NCBI GenBank assembly: GCA_021018995.1
Contig: CM037591.1
Location: 69,157,901 to 69,221,900 of the forward strand
Source: Chloranthus sessilifolius
Lineage: Eukaryota > Streptophyta > Magnoliopsida > Chloranthales > Chloranthaceae
Reading direction: 5' to 3'
Length of the DNA: 64,000 nt
Part shown: positions 10,126 to 20,803 of the stretch, piece by piece
Position numbering within the stretch: position 1 is the first letter of the stretch
Layout of the letters: each line of letters opens with the position of its first letter
The notes under the pieces: model-generated
Database searches by the model: none
Told to the model about the DNA's origin: nothing
Seen by the model: only the letters and a program-made list of their open reading frames with translations
Position numbers and translations under genes: made by a program

Positions 10126-10269
10126 GTCATATATGATTTAGAAAAGAGAACCAATGTACGGGTCATATATGATCTACCAAAGTTAAGAGGTGGCCAATTA
10201 GTCAAGAATACAACATAATAACAAAAGAGAATTTCTGAACTGAAATAAATAGTGGGGAAAAGGCCTTAC

Positions 10270-11286
10270 CTACTCAGGGATCATCAGATCGAATTGGGAC
10301 CTCAGGCCCATCTCCAGATGCTTCATGCCCACTTCTCAGCACCGGTGTTTGTTCTAGTTGCTCAAAAGGGGGTAAGTGTATATTTCCAATTACGCTAGAC
10401 ATCAACATAGCATAACCAGGCCCGCCCTAGTCGTATCTATAAACGTCGAGCTAATTGTGCACCAGGCTAAGCTGGCCGAGGTTGACCCGTCTGCTATTAA
10501 CATTTGCAAAGATGGTTTTACCCAGCAATATGAGGAGAGTGATGAGGGCCAATACAATCACACGCTCAGGCTCAATGTAAATCTCCACATCTAGCTACCC
10601 CAGATCTACTAACTCATGCAGCCCAATAAGATCAGACAGCCAGGTCATCTTGAACTCGAAACCATGCCGACTGGAGGAGTGGGGTGATCCCCTATCAATC
10701 GGATAATCTCATCTCGATTGGGCATGACAAGGTTGGCTATCGGAATGCCCCCTACCCTAATACCTGTAATCATAGCCCAATCCACGGGCATCAGGGTCAC
10801 CTCAGCGAAGGCCATGTGAAAAGACATGGTCTTTGGGCAAAACCTCTTGATCATAGCTCTCATGTATGCAGAATCCACCCTCATGGCGGGCCATGACAAA
10901 AACTCTCCAAATCCACCCTGCTCGAGCAAGTGCTTCACGACAGGAGGGATGTAGCAATAAAAGTCCTGAAAGTCTAGCCAGCCCCCTCAGAATACAATAT
11001 GGGGCAAGTCCTGCGTCAGAAGAGAAAGATCTATCAGGTCTTGGAAATAGAGTAAAATCTCACTGGAAAAAGAGCTGAACCTATCCTTTACCTTGCCCGC
11101 AATATTGAAATTGGAAATGTGGATTTGTTGCTGGTAGAGGAGACCGACTAGGGCGGCCTCGCCCTGCACAAGCCATGGACACGCCTAGCGTTGTACTACA
11201 AAGAATTGTTCCCCCCGAGGACCATAAACCAAGTCCAGCCCCTCCTCCTGTCCTTCCTCTGGCACGTATTCCTCATCACCAGACAT
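10270..11286 (-). pseudogene. Plant-mobile-domain protein, antisense ORF of RE4
   Basis: The minus-strand ATG at 11286 opens M-S-G-D-E-E-Y. The frame runs through VQGEAALVGLLYQQQ and SAYMRAMIKRFCPKTMSFHM to DWAMITGIRVGG, the pattern of the plant mobile domain (MAIN/MAIL1 type). A TAG interrupts it near 11190 and a TGA near 10987. At about 10655 the frame shifts, and TWLSDLIGLHELVDLG and RVIVLALITLLILLGKTIF continue the family pattern with further stops. A GTAAGG donor-like site at 10264-10269 suggests another exon beyond. The domain is known from host developmental proteins and from transposons; its place inside RE4 argues for the transposon version. It is not functional as read. Confidence 0.65.
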
Positions 11287-11289
11287 TCT

Positions 11290-12126
11290 AAGGCAAAGGC
11301 AAGCAGTCATATCAGAGCAACTCAATGATCAAGGACCATTTTTGCTACAGGCCAAGGGAAGGTAAGTATGCTCATCCCTTTCTTTTGTTTTCAAAAAAAA
11401 TAAATTATATATATACATATGTACCAAACAAATCCCTTTCCTTTTGTTTTCAAAAATAGAATAAAAATACAAAAATCCCTTCCTTTTTGTCTTCAAAAAT
11501 AAATAAAATAAAACAAAGTTTCCCCTTTCTATCTTCAAAAATAAAGCAAATTAAAAGCAGAAAAAAAAATCCTTTCTTTATGCTTCTATAATTAAAGAAA
11601 AAAAAAAAGGGAGAAATCCTTCCTTTATGTTTATAAAATCAAACTAAAACCCCAAAAAAACAATCCCTTCTTTTATGTCCATAAAATCAAAAAACCAACA
11701 AAAATAAAATAATAATAATAAAAAAAAATCCTTAGTTAGATTTCAAAAATAAAAACAAAAACCGAAAATAAAAATCCTTTTCCTTAATTAATAGAAACCA
11801 AAAATAAAATACTTTCCCGTAGTTAGTTTTCAAAAGTAAAGACCAAAAAAAATCCTTTCTTTATGTTCAAAAATAGAAAAAAAAAACCAAAAATAAAGTC
11901 CTCTCTATGTGCACAAATAAAACAACAAAAAATATATATAGATTATGTATTAATAAAACCCATAAAACAACAAAAATAGGGCATCATTCATGAAATATCA
12001 TTAACTCATCATCAATAAGCATGCTTACAATGAAAATAAATCATTTATCATCTAAAAATACAGGATCATGATCGCATTTGCAAGAAAAATCAAGAAAAAT
12101 AAAATAAAATGGGTTTTAAATGGTTA
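11290..12126 (-). other. First intron of the antisense gene, with A-rich degenerate repeats
   Basis: On the minus strand a donor AAAG|GTAACC (about 12127) and an acceptor CTGTAG (about 11345) bracket low-complexity sequence. From about 11370 to 11930 it is a degenerate tandem array of 'cctttctttttgttttcaaa' plus A-rich spacers. No coding capacity is seen. Confidence 0.45.
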
Positions 12127-12330
12127 CCTTTGAAGAAAAAGGGGTCTTTGATCTAGCGCAGAGCGGGCAATCAATCGGCGAAAGCAAATGTCGACAATGA
12201 AGCAGGCTTAGAGGCAATGTAAAGGAACCCTAGGAGAAGGTTTATTTTTGGTTTAGAGAGGGGGAAGGAAATTTTTTTGAAAACACACCCCTTTTGCCCG
12301 AACTCGGGCTCTTTAAAATTGATCCCCAGC
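12127..12330 (-). promoter_or_regulatory. 5'-UTR exon and TATA-like site of the antisense gene
   Basis: Read on the minus strand there is AATTTTAAAG (12311-12320), then a pyrimidine-rich leader with 'cctagggttcc', a typical plant 5'-UTR phrase, and a GTAACC donor at the 3' end. It sits directly downstream of two copies of the Tat-type dyad (12334-12408). Confidence 0.45.
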
Positions 12331-12333
12331 CAT

Positions 12334-12408
12334 GCTTGGCGTATGTATTACATGCGCCAGGTAATTTTGGGCCTACAGTTGGCTTGGCGCAACTAATAGT
12401 TGTGCCAG
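12334..12408. promoter_or_regulatory. Two dyad motifs upstream of the antisense gene promoter
   Basis: Copy 1 has arms GGCGTATGTA and TACATGCGCC (one mismatch) around a central T; copy 2 has GGCGCAACTA and TAGTTGTGCC. The GGCG starts are 48 bp apart (12338, 12386), matching the 47-bp spacing of the dyads in the Tat-type LTRs although the spacer sequence differs. Confidence 0.7.
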
Positions 12409-12599
12409 GTCATTTATGGGCTGGGTTTTGACCTACTGTGGATCATACACTCACAACTCGGTACCCTTCTCTTTGTTTTGTTACCCCCAACAAGTGCACA
12501 TGCTCCCAAATGGTATGCCGATCCTCATTCGGCTTGCTCGGAGAGCTGTGCTAGAGTAAGTAGATCGAGATCGATGAGCACGCTTAAAGAATCCCGATC

Positions 12600-12725
12600 G
12601 GACACATAAAATGATAGCTTTGAAAAACCAAGAAATCCAATAAAATGACAGCTTGGAAAAACTAAAAAATCCACAAAAAATGATAAAGAAAATCCCAAAA
12701 GTAATTCACATAAAATAATAGAATA
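12600..12725. repeat. Minisatellite of cataaaatgata units, left half
   Basis: Units resembling CACATAAAATGATAGCTT with A-rich spacers repeat here and again at 29790-29960. The array was one block before RE5 inserted. Confidence 0.65.
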
Positions 12726-12730
12726 AAGTC
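12726..12730. repeat. Target-site duplication of RE5, left copy
   Basis: AAGTC directly precedes the RE5 5' LTR and is repeated at 29785-29789 directly after the 3' LTR. Confidence 0.9.
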
Positions 12731-13116
12731 TGTAGACACCCAAATTTGGCCCAAGGCCCGATCAAAACACCTTCCAAGAGAGGTACAATTCTGAGCTTTT
12801 GATGGCATGTATGGAACCCTTAGGAATCACCCCAAACCCTTAGGAATCACCTTAGATCCCTTAGGAACCTATCCCAAACCATTAGAAACCAATCCCAACC
12901 CTTAGAACCCATTTCAAACCCTAAACCTAACCTTCCCGAGCAATGGATGAAGAGTGGTGCACCAAGACTATCTAAGATCTTATATAGATAAAAGATCATA
13001 TACCATTAGAAAAAAGACTTCTCCAACTTTCCAACGCGCCAAGAATCGCCTCAATCAGAGTTGTATATCAAAAGTTATGACCATTTGAAAAGCAAGCTTT
13101 TTTGGAGGGATTTTCA

Positions 13117-13340
13117 CCTGACGTAACTAATAGTTGCGCTAGGCCATTTTCCCCCTGGATTTGCCTGGTGCAACTAATAGTTGCGCCAAGTCCTTTTCCC
13201 CCAGAAATGGCCTGGCGCAACTAATAGTTCCGCCAGGTATAAATGGGTCCCCCCACCCCTCGCGAGGCCAACTTCCAGGCTACTGTTCGTTACTGTTTTA
13301 CTGTACATTTGCCTGGCGCAACTATTAGTTGCGCCAGGCA
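13117..13340. promoter_or_regulatory. Four palindromic motifs in the RE5 5' LTR
   Basis: Dyads start (GGCG or variant) at 13120, 13167, 13214 and 13315, gaps of 47, 47 and 101 bp. The fourth is a perfect 29-bp palindrome (13311-13339): arms CCTGGCGCAACTA and TAGTTGCGCCAGG plus flanking G/C around a central T. The first three form a 47-bp tandem repeat with a C-rich spacer. The array lies 280-500 bp upstream of the TATA box. Confidence 0.85.
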
Positions 13341-13617
13341 TATGAACAGTAACTGTTGGGTTTTGCCCCGAATTTCGTATTTGAGGTTTCACTTGTTGAC
13401 CACCTTGACCTTTGGGGTGTGTTTTGATAGTTTTGTTGCACCCATTCACTACCTATTTGCAACCCCTTAAGTGGCTTAAGGCTTCATCCCATCATCCACC
13501 ATTGGAGGACCTTCTCACACATTTCAAGGCTTCAAAAACCCTAGGAAACTTTAGATTTCCCATTACCTAATTGCTAATCCAATTAGGACTTTAACCCCTC
13601 ACTAATCCTCCCTTCCT

Positions 13618-13627
13618 CTATAAATAG
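13618..13627 (+). promoter_or_regulatory. TATA box of the RE5 5' LTR
   Basis: CTATAAATAG lies in a context shared with the RE4 LTR (TATAAATA at 31291-31298). The RE5 3' LTR has a mutated version (tctaaatatag) near 29052. Confidence 0.75.
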
Positions 13628-14350
13628 AGAGCCATCCCTGTTTCTTAAGGGTTGAGAATTTTGGCCTAAGAGAGAAAGAGCTTAAAGTGAGATCTTTCTC
13701 CCTTTGGTGCACACTTCTCATACAAATTCCAGAATTCTAAAACCTCCTTTGAGTGATATTTTTCACCTTAGATCCCTTAATTTAGGTATATGCTACCCAT
13801 TCACCTTCCCTCTCTACCTCTTAGTTAGCAAGCCATAGAGGTTAGAACTCCACTTTCCACCATACAAAGCCTTCAAGAGCTCATCAAAGCAAGCCATGCA
13901 AGGCTCTCCTACGGTGCTACAAGGGCCTGAGGGCTCCGGCTCTCTCCTTTCTTCTCCTATCTCTTTCTAGCTCCTTCCATCCTCCCATTTGTGCCGTTGC
14001 GTCGCCGATTTTTCGGTAGGAACGGAGGGGCTTAAATAGGATTCTAAGCCGTTTTAGGCAAGAGTAAGCTATTTTCTTTTCTTTCATTTCATTTTTTTTT
14101 TTGCCATTAGTAGAGACCACGTTAAGCGGGTTGATCGGGTGCCTAACACCTCCCCGATCGATAACTGAAGCCCCTACCCAAGAGCCTTTGGTGTGGACCA
14201 GATTCAGAGTCATATTTTTAGCACTTAGGTGCTCATAAAAATAAACTAGATATCCCGGGACACCGAAAGATCTGGGTGGCGACTCTATATTTTTTCGTTA
14301 GAGAGCACATCGTCGCGACGGGATCATCCCGATTCCCACGGTTGCACAGA

Positions 14351-14368
14351 TGGCGACTTTGCTGGGGA
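14351..14368 (+). promoter_or_regulatory. Primer-binding site of RE5
   Basis: TGGCGACTTTGCTGGGGA begins two bases after the LTR. The first seven bases fit tRNA-Arg, the primer recalled for Ogre elements; the match beyond that is imperfect, so the tRNA identity is tentative. Confidence 0.7.
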
Positions 14369-14489
14369 GTAGCAAATAGAGCTTCCCCTTGAACTAGGCT
14401 TTTTTTTATATTTTTTTCATTTTATTTTTCTAACATTTTATTACTATTTATTTATTTTATTTTTGCTATTTTTTGTACTCACCCCTCCA

Positions 14490-14780
14490 ATTACGTCATT
14501 TTACTCACCACTATGTTTCCACTTTAAATTTAAGCAATCTTCGCCAAGTCACTTGACTGGCACCTTTCTTACTAACCCCTACGATTCAGCTAAATTTTAG
14601 CAATTTTTGCCTAGTCACTTGACTGGCACCTTTTCTTACTCACCCCTACATTTCCACTTTAAATTTTGGCAATTTTTGCCTAGTCACTTGACTGACACCT
14701 TTCTTACTTCCCTTTACAATTCGGCTTTAAATTTCAACACTTTATATTTCCCGCCTTGTCGCTTGACTGGCCCCGTCATT
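14490..14780 (+). repeat. Tandem repeats of about 73 bp in the RE5 leader
   Basis: About four units contain 'agtcacttgact' (itself a short inverted repeat), 'ggcacctttcttact' and 'ccactttaaatttt'. The rest of the leader (14369-15905) has no ORF and includes the four dyads at 15253-15422. Confidence 0.7.
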
Positions 14781-15252
14781 TTTTATATATTCATATCTTA
14801 ACAGTGGACGCCGGCCCGTAGTGGTGGCACGGGATAATCACCCCCGATCTTTGAAAAAAATTAAAATTGAACCAAGTTAGGGAGCTTAATTAATTTGTTT
14901 TGCGGGGTATATTTTTCAAAGGGGTTTGGTTAGGCACACATACAAATACCCGGGTCTTAGTATGGCGGCAACCCCTAGTGGTGATGATCCAGAAAAATCC
15001 CAGCCCACCTAGTATCTGAGAAAGCGCTTGCGCTGGAGGTATATCGGGTGGGTTCCCATTCCGAAGCTTAAAACCCTTGCGGAGCGCGTTAGCGAGTTAT
15101 ACCGGACTCAATCCTTTAGGTGCGGTGAGGAGAGAATTGATCACCAAAAAATAGCTCAGTTCTCGGAAGCCTAGCTTCCACAAAAAACCAAAAAAGAGAC
15201 TCATTTCGGGCATCAGTGGCTGCTATTTTCGATTCTGGAGAGACAGTTTTTA

Positions 15253-15422
15253 CCTGGCGCATGTATTAGTTGAGCCAGTGTAAAAACACTGAAATTTATT
15301 ACTGGCGCAACTAATAGTTGCGCCAACTTTAAACTCCATGATTTTACCTTGGCGCAACTAATAGTTGCGCCAGTGTAAAATTGCTCCGCCGCAACCTGGG
15401 CGCAAGTATTAGTTGAGCCAGG
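15253..15422. promoter_or_regulatory. Four dyad motifs in the RE5 leader
   Basis: GGCG starts at 15256, 15304, 15351 and 15399, gaps of 48, 47 and 48 bp. Copies 2 and 3 keep GGCGCAACTA/TAGTTGCGCC exactly around a central A; copies 1 and 4 have GAGCC in the right arm. Spacing equals that in the LTR although the spacers differ. Confidence 0.8.
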
Positions 15423-15905
15423 TCTATTTAGCAGCACCCAACCCAAATCCTTGGCCCTTTCCACCTCTCGAGTTCCCTGATCAGTGTGTATAGTGCCTTA
15501 TTTAGGTCCCGCCATCTCCGACACCCAATACTCCCCCGCCGGTCAAGAGAAGGCAACTTCTTTTTCGCTCATTTCGGGGGATCGAGTCGTTTGCCTTGAT
15601 TTTTGTGCCTTCAATAGATTGAAGGTTCTCCTTCGATTCTTCCGAAGTCCCTCAGAATCTTAGCCCCTGGTCTTGAATTAAGGTACGAGAGCCACCCGAA
15701 AAGGGAATTCCAAGGCCTCGGAACCTTTGTTTTTCAAAAAAATTTCATAAAATTCAAAAAAATATATATATAATCAAAATCCAAAAAATATATAGTTTGT
15801 GGTGCCGACACAACGACATCATCTTGCCCTCCGTCGTCCCGTAGGGGAAGGAGGAGAATTTTTGGGCCTTATCCAAGGCACCCTTACCCGACCCGCTCCT
15901 AAAGA

Positions 15906-17485
15906 ATGTTGTTTGTAGTGGACCCGGCCTACGCCAATCCCGACTCATCCCTGCCACATTCTCCAACCCACTCCCATTCGGGGGAAATTTTTTCCACCAT
16001 CCCCCTCACCCAACCCCCCTTCACCGTTACCGGCCCATTTGGCGCCCTCATTTTCCCAACCGATACCCTCCAAAATATCCAAAATCCAATCTCCAACTCC
16101 CCATCTTTTGCCCAAACAATGCCCATTTTCCGTCCCATACCCATGCTAAACCCACCCCATAGTCCTTCCACTTCCATGCCAAACCCATTTTCCCAATCCA
16201 CATCCATACCCCGCTTCCCTTCTTCCCCCTATAGACCCGATCCACCCACATTCACATACACCACTTCCGCCCTATCCGATCCCTCACAAAATCCCCCATC
16301 TACTCGGGTCATGCCCATTTTTTCTCAAACACCCACACTATACCCTCCATCATCCTTAAACATCCCAAATCCATCCCCCTCTGCCAATGCCCCACCCCAT
16401 TCCTTTAATACACCCCCTATCCTATCATCTACCATGGCCATACCCAATATTCCCTCCACATCCACCCCATCCATACCCAATCATCCATTAAATCCACCAT
16501 ACACATCTGACCCTCCTTCCATGGCCATGATGGAGGAGATGTTCCAAGCATACTCCTCATGGAGGGCTTCCCAAAATATCTCTCCTCCACAACCCACATC
16601 CATGAATCCATCCCATACCTTAGCAAACCTCTATGATTCACTCCCCCATGACCCCCATCAACCTCCCATAATCCACACCATTCAAACCCCCATCACCCAC
16701 ATACCCCAAGGCCCCATGGCCCAGCCTCCCACCATCCATACACCCCAAGGCCAAATGTCCCAACCTCCAAACTCCCACATACCCCAAGGCCCATTGGCTC
16801 AAACCCCCTTTTCCCACACATCTCAGGGCCCCATGGCCCAATACCCCACCATCCATGATCTCCAGGGCCCCATGGCCCAATACCCCACTACCCATCGTCC
16901 CCAAGGCCCATTGGCCCAAAACCCCATTACCCATATCCTGCAGGGCCCATTGGGCCAAACCCATCAAATCCAAACCCATCAGGGGCTCATGGCTCAAATC
17001 CACCAATGGTCCATGGCCCAAACCCAACAAGGCCCATCGGGCCAGACCCATCAAGGGCCCATGGCCCAGACCCAATACGGCCCATCGGGCTAGACCCATC
17101 AAGGGCCCACAGGCCAGACCCATCAAGGGCCCATGGCCAGACCCATCAAGGCCCATTGGGCCAAACCCACCAACGCCCATTGGGCCAGACTCACCAAGGG
17201 CCCATGGCCCAAACCTATCCAAGGCCCATGGCCCAAACCTACTAGGGGCCCATGGCCTAAACCCATCAGTGGCCTATGGCCCAAAATGATCAAGGGTTCA
17301 TGGCCCAAACCCAAACCCCACACTCATACCTTCCACAATACCTCCAACATTTAACCCAACCTTCACATCTAGGTCAAACCCATGTCATACCTCAAACCCA
17401 ATTTCCCCATGGCCCCATACCCTAAGGCCATCCTCAAACCTCCCCTCACACCCAATGGCCCTATCCGGCCCTGCCTCAAAGCCAA
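15906..17485 (+). pseudogene. Proline-rich gag N-terminal extension of RE5
   Basis: The ATG at 15906 opens a 395-residue frame extremely rich in Pro, Ser, Thr and Asn, closed at 17091-17093 by TAG where neighbouring units have CAG. The protein then continues in another frame with QGP-type repeats up to the gag domain at about 17486. The second half is encoded by a minisatellite. The coding strand is almost free of G outside the repeats. It probably encodes a disordered N-terminal part of Gag or a separate ORF1; no enzyme motif is visible. A single-base loss near 17142 changes the frame. Confidence 0.55.
16670..17330 (+). repeat. Coding minisatellite (QGPMAQ repeats)
   Basis: Two unit lengths are seen: about 42 nt, encoding 14 residues around IPQGPMAQ (about 16670-16960), then about 24 nt, encoding GQTHQGPM-like octapeptides (about 16960-17330). 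Each unit centres on GGCCCATGGCCC, GGCCCATTGGGCC or relatives, which are themselves palindromic. Long open frames on the opposite strand here are a by-product of the repeat. Confidence 0.8.
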
Positions 17486-19519
17486 ATGCCCTTCAGCCAA
17501 CAAACCTTTCCTCACCCCCAATGGTCTCACCCAACCCCCACTCATGTCATTCCCATCCAACCCATGCAACAACAACAGGAGAATCCCGCCCTCGCTGCAC
17601 ACTATGCCGACCAGCAGTATGAAGAGGACGAGATTAGGAATAGCGGGGCCTATGCTGGGGCTTTGACCAGCCTCAACCCTCCTCTCATAATTATCCATCC
17701 CCTGATAGCCCAGAGCGAGTCCCAGCCAGCTGTTGAAAAAATGGCCCCCATATCCAAAGAATCAGAACAGTTAAGGGAGCAACTAGAGAACACCCAGAAA
17801 CAATTGTTAAAAATTTGTGGTACTGAAATCCACGCCACAGATTTCATGGATTTATGTCTGTTTGTCGAGGTCCCCCTGCCCCCCAAATTTAAAATGCCAA
17901 TATTCGACAAGTACAATGGCACAGGCAACCCGATTGCACACCTCAAGTCTTATTGTGGGGACATGTGCCAGTACGGGTGGGACAAGAGACTGCTAATAAA
18001 TGTCTTTCAGAAAAGTTTGACCAGACCGGCCCTAAGGTGATTCACATCCCTTGAACCATCCATGATGAAGACATGGAAGGATTTGACGCATTTGTTCCAG
18101 GAACAGTATGTCTATAATATTGATATTATACCGCGTAAGTCTGATTTGGCCCGTTTTAAATAGAATCCCAACGAGACCTTTGGCGACTATTTGGGGCGTT
18201 GGATAGCACTGGAAGCTCAAGTCAGAAATAGAATACCAGACAATGGGCAGATAGAGATGATTTCAAAGAACACTCTACCAGTGATTTCTGATTTTCATGT
18301 ATGTCAACAGCAGTCCAGTTTTGCTGATTTGGTGAGGAATGCCAACCGATGTGAGGATGCCATCAAGGAAGGGCGGTTGAGTAAGAATGATTCAGGGGGC
18401 CCTAGTGGGGTTAGGAGGTTTACTGAGCAGAAGAACGACAGGAGGACAGGGGCAGAGGTGTAAAATATTGTGAACACTCGGCCCAATAATAACAATGTAG
18501 CCCCGTTTCAATTCCAAGCAGCACAACTAGCTCCCATCAGGACAAGGCCAGTACAAAGAGCAGGGAATGGGCAGGGAATGCAAATGACCCCGGAGAGGAG
18601 AGCCCGTTATGATCGAGTCTTTATGCCCTTAGGGCAATCCCTGAGTGTACTTTTGCCATTATTAATTGAAAAAGGTTTAATAACTGTTCTCCAACCACGA
18701 CCTCCTCCGAATTCGATTCCATATAATTTTGATCTAAATACTCATTGCAATTTTCATCAGGTTTCGAGTCACCCGACTGATCGCTACTTCCCATTGAAGT
18801 ACGTGATCCAAGACTTAATCGATGCTGGAAAGATCATTCCCCCTGCACCCGCCCAAGCAAACCAGCATGCGAATATCCATCAGGTGCCTTTACCACCACA
18901 CCCTACCGGAATAGCAGGTCCTAGACCCACCATAGGGATGGTAGAGGAGTTTGAAGAAGAAGTGGAGTTTGATCCATCAGACTTCATTTATAATTCAAAA
19001 ATATTTGTGGCACCAAGGAAGAGAAATCTAGGAGAAGGAACTGTTGGGGTGATTGAACCCCTGAATCTGGCAGATTATTTTCCTACCCCTACACCAATAG
19101 CTGAACCCCTAGATCTTAGGGCCTATTTCCCACCATCCACTCCCATTAACTACGTACAAATGAATGTGTATCAACCATATTCCACCACCCCCATCCATTA
19201 CCCAATAAACCAACAGACCCCCGATCCCCCACCACCAATAAATTATCAATGGCCTGCTCCCATCCCATTATCGTCAGCTCAATCACATGTAAACTCTACC
19301 ACCCCTCTCAATTCCCTCATGGCCCATCAAACCCCCAACCCTCTGCCTACACCCATCAATTATCAATGGCCTGCACCCACACCATTACCCCCGGTGCAAC
19401 CACCATTAAACCTCACCACCCCTACCTGGCCAAATTTTGCTACGCCCCATCCATCAAGGAGGAAAGACATGTCTTACCTACCCTCCCAGAGCCATCAGTA
19501 CATGCACTCTAGACACTGA
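17486..19519 (+). pseudogene. gag: gag (capsid/nucleocapsid), RE5
   Basis: One frame runs through the Tat-type capsid pattern, including PPKFKMPIFDKYNGTGNP, IAHLKSYCGDM and FQEQYVYNIDI. Stops at 18038 (TGA), 18161 (TAG) and 18461 (TAA) interrupt it. The nucleocapsid part contains a zinc-knuckle-like run HCNFHQVSSHPTDRY, in which the last metal-binding Cys is Tyr, and then LKYVIQDLIDAGKI, typical of Tat Gag. A Pro-rich tail ends at 19519. The frame is otherwise preserved for 2 kb, which suggests decay by point mutation. Confidence 0.8.
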
Positions 19520-19623
19520 TAGCCATACCATTCCAGCTCTCAGGACCAACCTATGATCCACATCAGGTCCCGCTGAGCTACGAGCAAACCAATGCTAACA
19601 TCGGCAGCAGCTGAGAGGGAGCC

Positions 19624-20469
19624 ATGGACTTTGTTACCAGGTTGGGGAAGATCTTGAAACAGCTTGAGACAGCAGCAGTAGCACAAGCCCAACCAATGGG
19701 GAAGAAAGAGAGCACTGTGAATCCGTTTGAGAAGATGAGTCGAGAACATATACTGGAGACACAACTGAAAAGAATGCCGGCCCATATTACTGTATGGGAT
19801 TTATTGATGACATCTCCACTCCATTTCCAAGCATTAATGGGGGCATTGAAAAATGCTCATGTATCACTTCAAGTCAGCCCGGATGAAGTTGGGCAGATAA
19901 TTGGTCAAGTGATGGCTCCCAATGCCATATATTTTTCGGATGCGGACCTGCCAGAGGAGGGAAATAGTCATTCTAAACCTCTCAAAATCACTGTAGAATC
20001 TGGGAACATGATAATTCCCTTGGTTTTAATTGACAATGGATCTGTATTGATCGTGTGCCCATTGAGAACTACCACCAAAATTGGGGTGGACCCCTGCATG
20101 TTGAGGCCAACAAGGACGAGTGCTTGAGGTTTTGATAACACAAGGCGGGAGATCATGGGAGAAGTTGACCTTGAGCTCGTAATCAGGCCCATGACCTTTT
20201 CCATACCATTCCAAGTGATGGATATCAAATCCTCTTTTAATCTACTGATAGGACGCCCATGGTTGCATGAGGTTGGGGCGATACCTTCTACCCTCCATCA
20301 AAAATTGAAATTCATATTAGGACAGAACGTGATCATCATCATTGGTGAAGGGCACGATGAGAATGACAAGGCCACCCACAGCATTGAAAATCCTAAGGTA
20401 GTGGATGTGCCACATCCGAGAATACACCCACACTGCATTATGAATATGAGGTGTAACAGAAGCCCGTAA
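19624..20469 (+). pseudogene. Aspartic protease domain, RE5
   Basis: A single frame opens with M-D-F-V-T-R. The catalytic region reads VLIDNGSVLIVCPLRTT, with DNGS as in other Tat elements. After an in-frame TGA at 20125 it continues through the flap-like part to LLIGRPWLHEVGAIPSTLHQ, the conserved protease end. It would cleave the Gag-Pol polyprotein. A change to the next frame is needed to reach the G-patch-like segment. Confidence 0.8.
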
Positions 20470-20503
20470 CTCCCTAGAAACATCACTTCAGCAACCAACG
20501 GCG

Positions 20504-20803
20504 GAATGGTAGCGACAGTGGCAATGCTCCAAAAGTGGGGCTATCAGAAAGGAAGGGGTCTGGAACCCAAATTACAAGGCAGAAGAGAGCCAGTAGTGGC
20601 TAAGGGACAAAAAGATTCAGGTTAGGATACAAGCCCACAGAAGAAGAGGTCCGAGAGGCCAAAGAGAAAGCCAGGGTCGCCGCAGCTGTAAGAGCTCGAA
20701 GAATCAACATAGAAGAGAAACCTTGCCCTAGGCCGCACATCAGGGTTTCCATTGTCAGTGTAGGGGTCGTAAAGATCAATCGAAATGGGGAACCCATTTG
20801 ACC
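20504..20803 (+). pseudogene. G-patch-like linker between protease and RT, RE5
   Basis: The reading starts M-V-A-T-V-A-M-L-Q-K-W-G-Y-Q-K-G-R-G-L; WGYQKGRGL and LGYKPTEEEV (in a neighbouring frame) resemble the glycine-rich G-patch segment found before RT in Tat/Ogre polyproteins. A TAG and a frameshift occur near 20622. The stretch 20804-21226 shows no recognisable domain. Confidence 0.55.

Larger units (their letters stand above)
10126..12730 (+). mobile_element. RE4, left part: Tat/Ogre-like element with antisense gene
   Basis: This stretch carries a minus-strand plant-mobile-domain pseudogene with its intron and promoter, then a minisatellite of 'cataaaatgata' units that is cut by RE5 and resumes at 29785. 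The right part (29785-32022) ends in a polypurine tract and a Tat-type LTR on the plus strand, so the antisense gene lies between pol and 3' LTR. That location matches extra antisense ORFs described for Tat-lineage elements. The 5' LTR, gag and pol are absent. Confidence 0.65.
12731..14348 (+). repeat. 5' LTR of RE5
   Basis: About 1618 bp, from TGTAGACACCC to CGGTTGCACA. It includes four copies of a dyad motif (13117-13340) and a TATA box (13618-13627). It then runs through a leader segment shared with the other Tat-type LTRs, with the phrase 'ttttcggtaggaacggagggg'. Compared with the 3' LTR it holds an extra 'aaacccttaggaatcacc' unit. Confidence 0.92.

Noticed and set aside
10270-11286. A host plant-mobile-domain gene
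   Set aside because: Stops and a frameshift are present, and it is linked by the split minisatellite to a Tat-type 3' LTR, so it is an element-borne copy.
11370-11930. A-rich tract as the tail of a LINE or SINE
   Set aside because: It is a long degenerate tandem array inside a plausible intron, without any LINE coding sequence, SINE promoter boxes or target duplication.
13117-13340. Regularly spaced palindromes resembling a CRISPR array
   Set aside because: Spacers are near-identical C-rich sequence, copies number only four, and the context is a plant LTR; a dyad-motif array explains it better.
16638-17222. A 194-codon Gly/Leu/Met-rich minus-strand frame
   Set aside because: It is the complement of the GGCCC minisatellite in gag; repeat units are free of stops in several frames on both strands.
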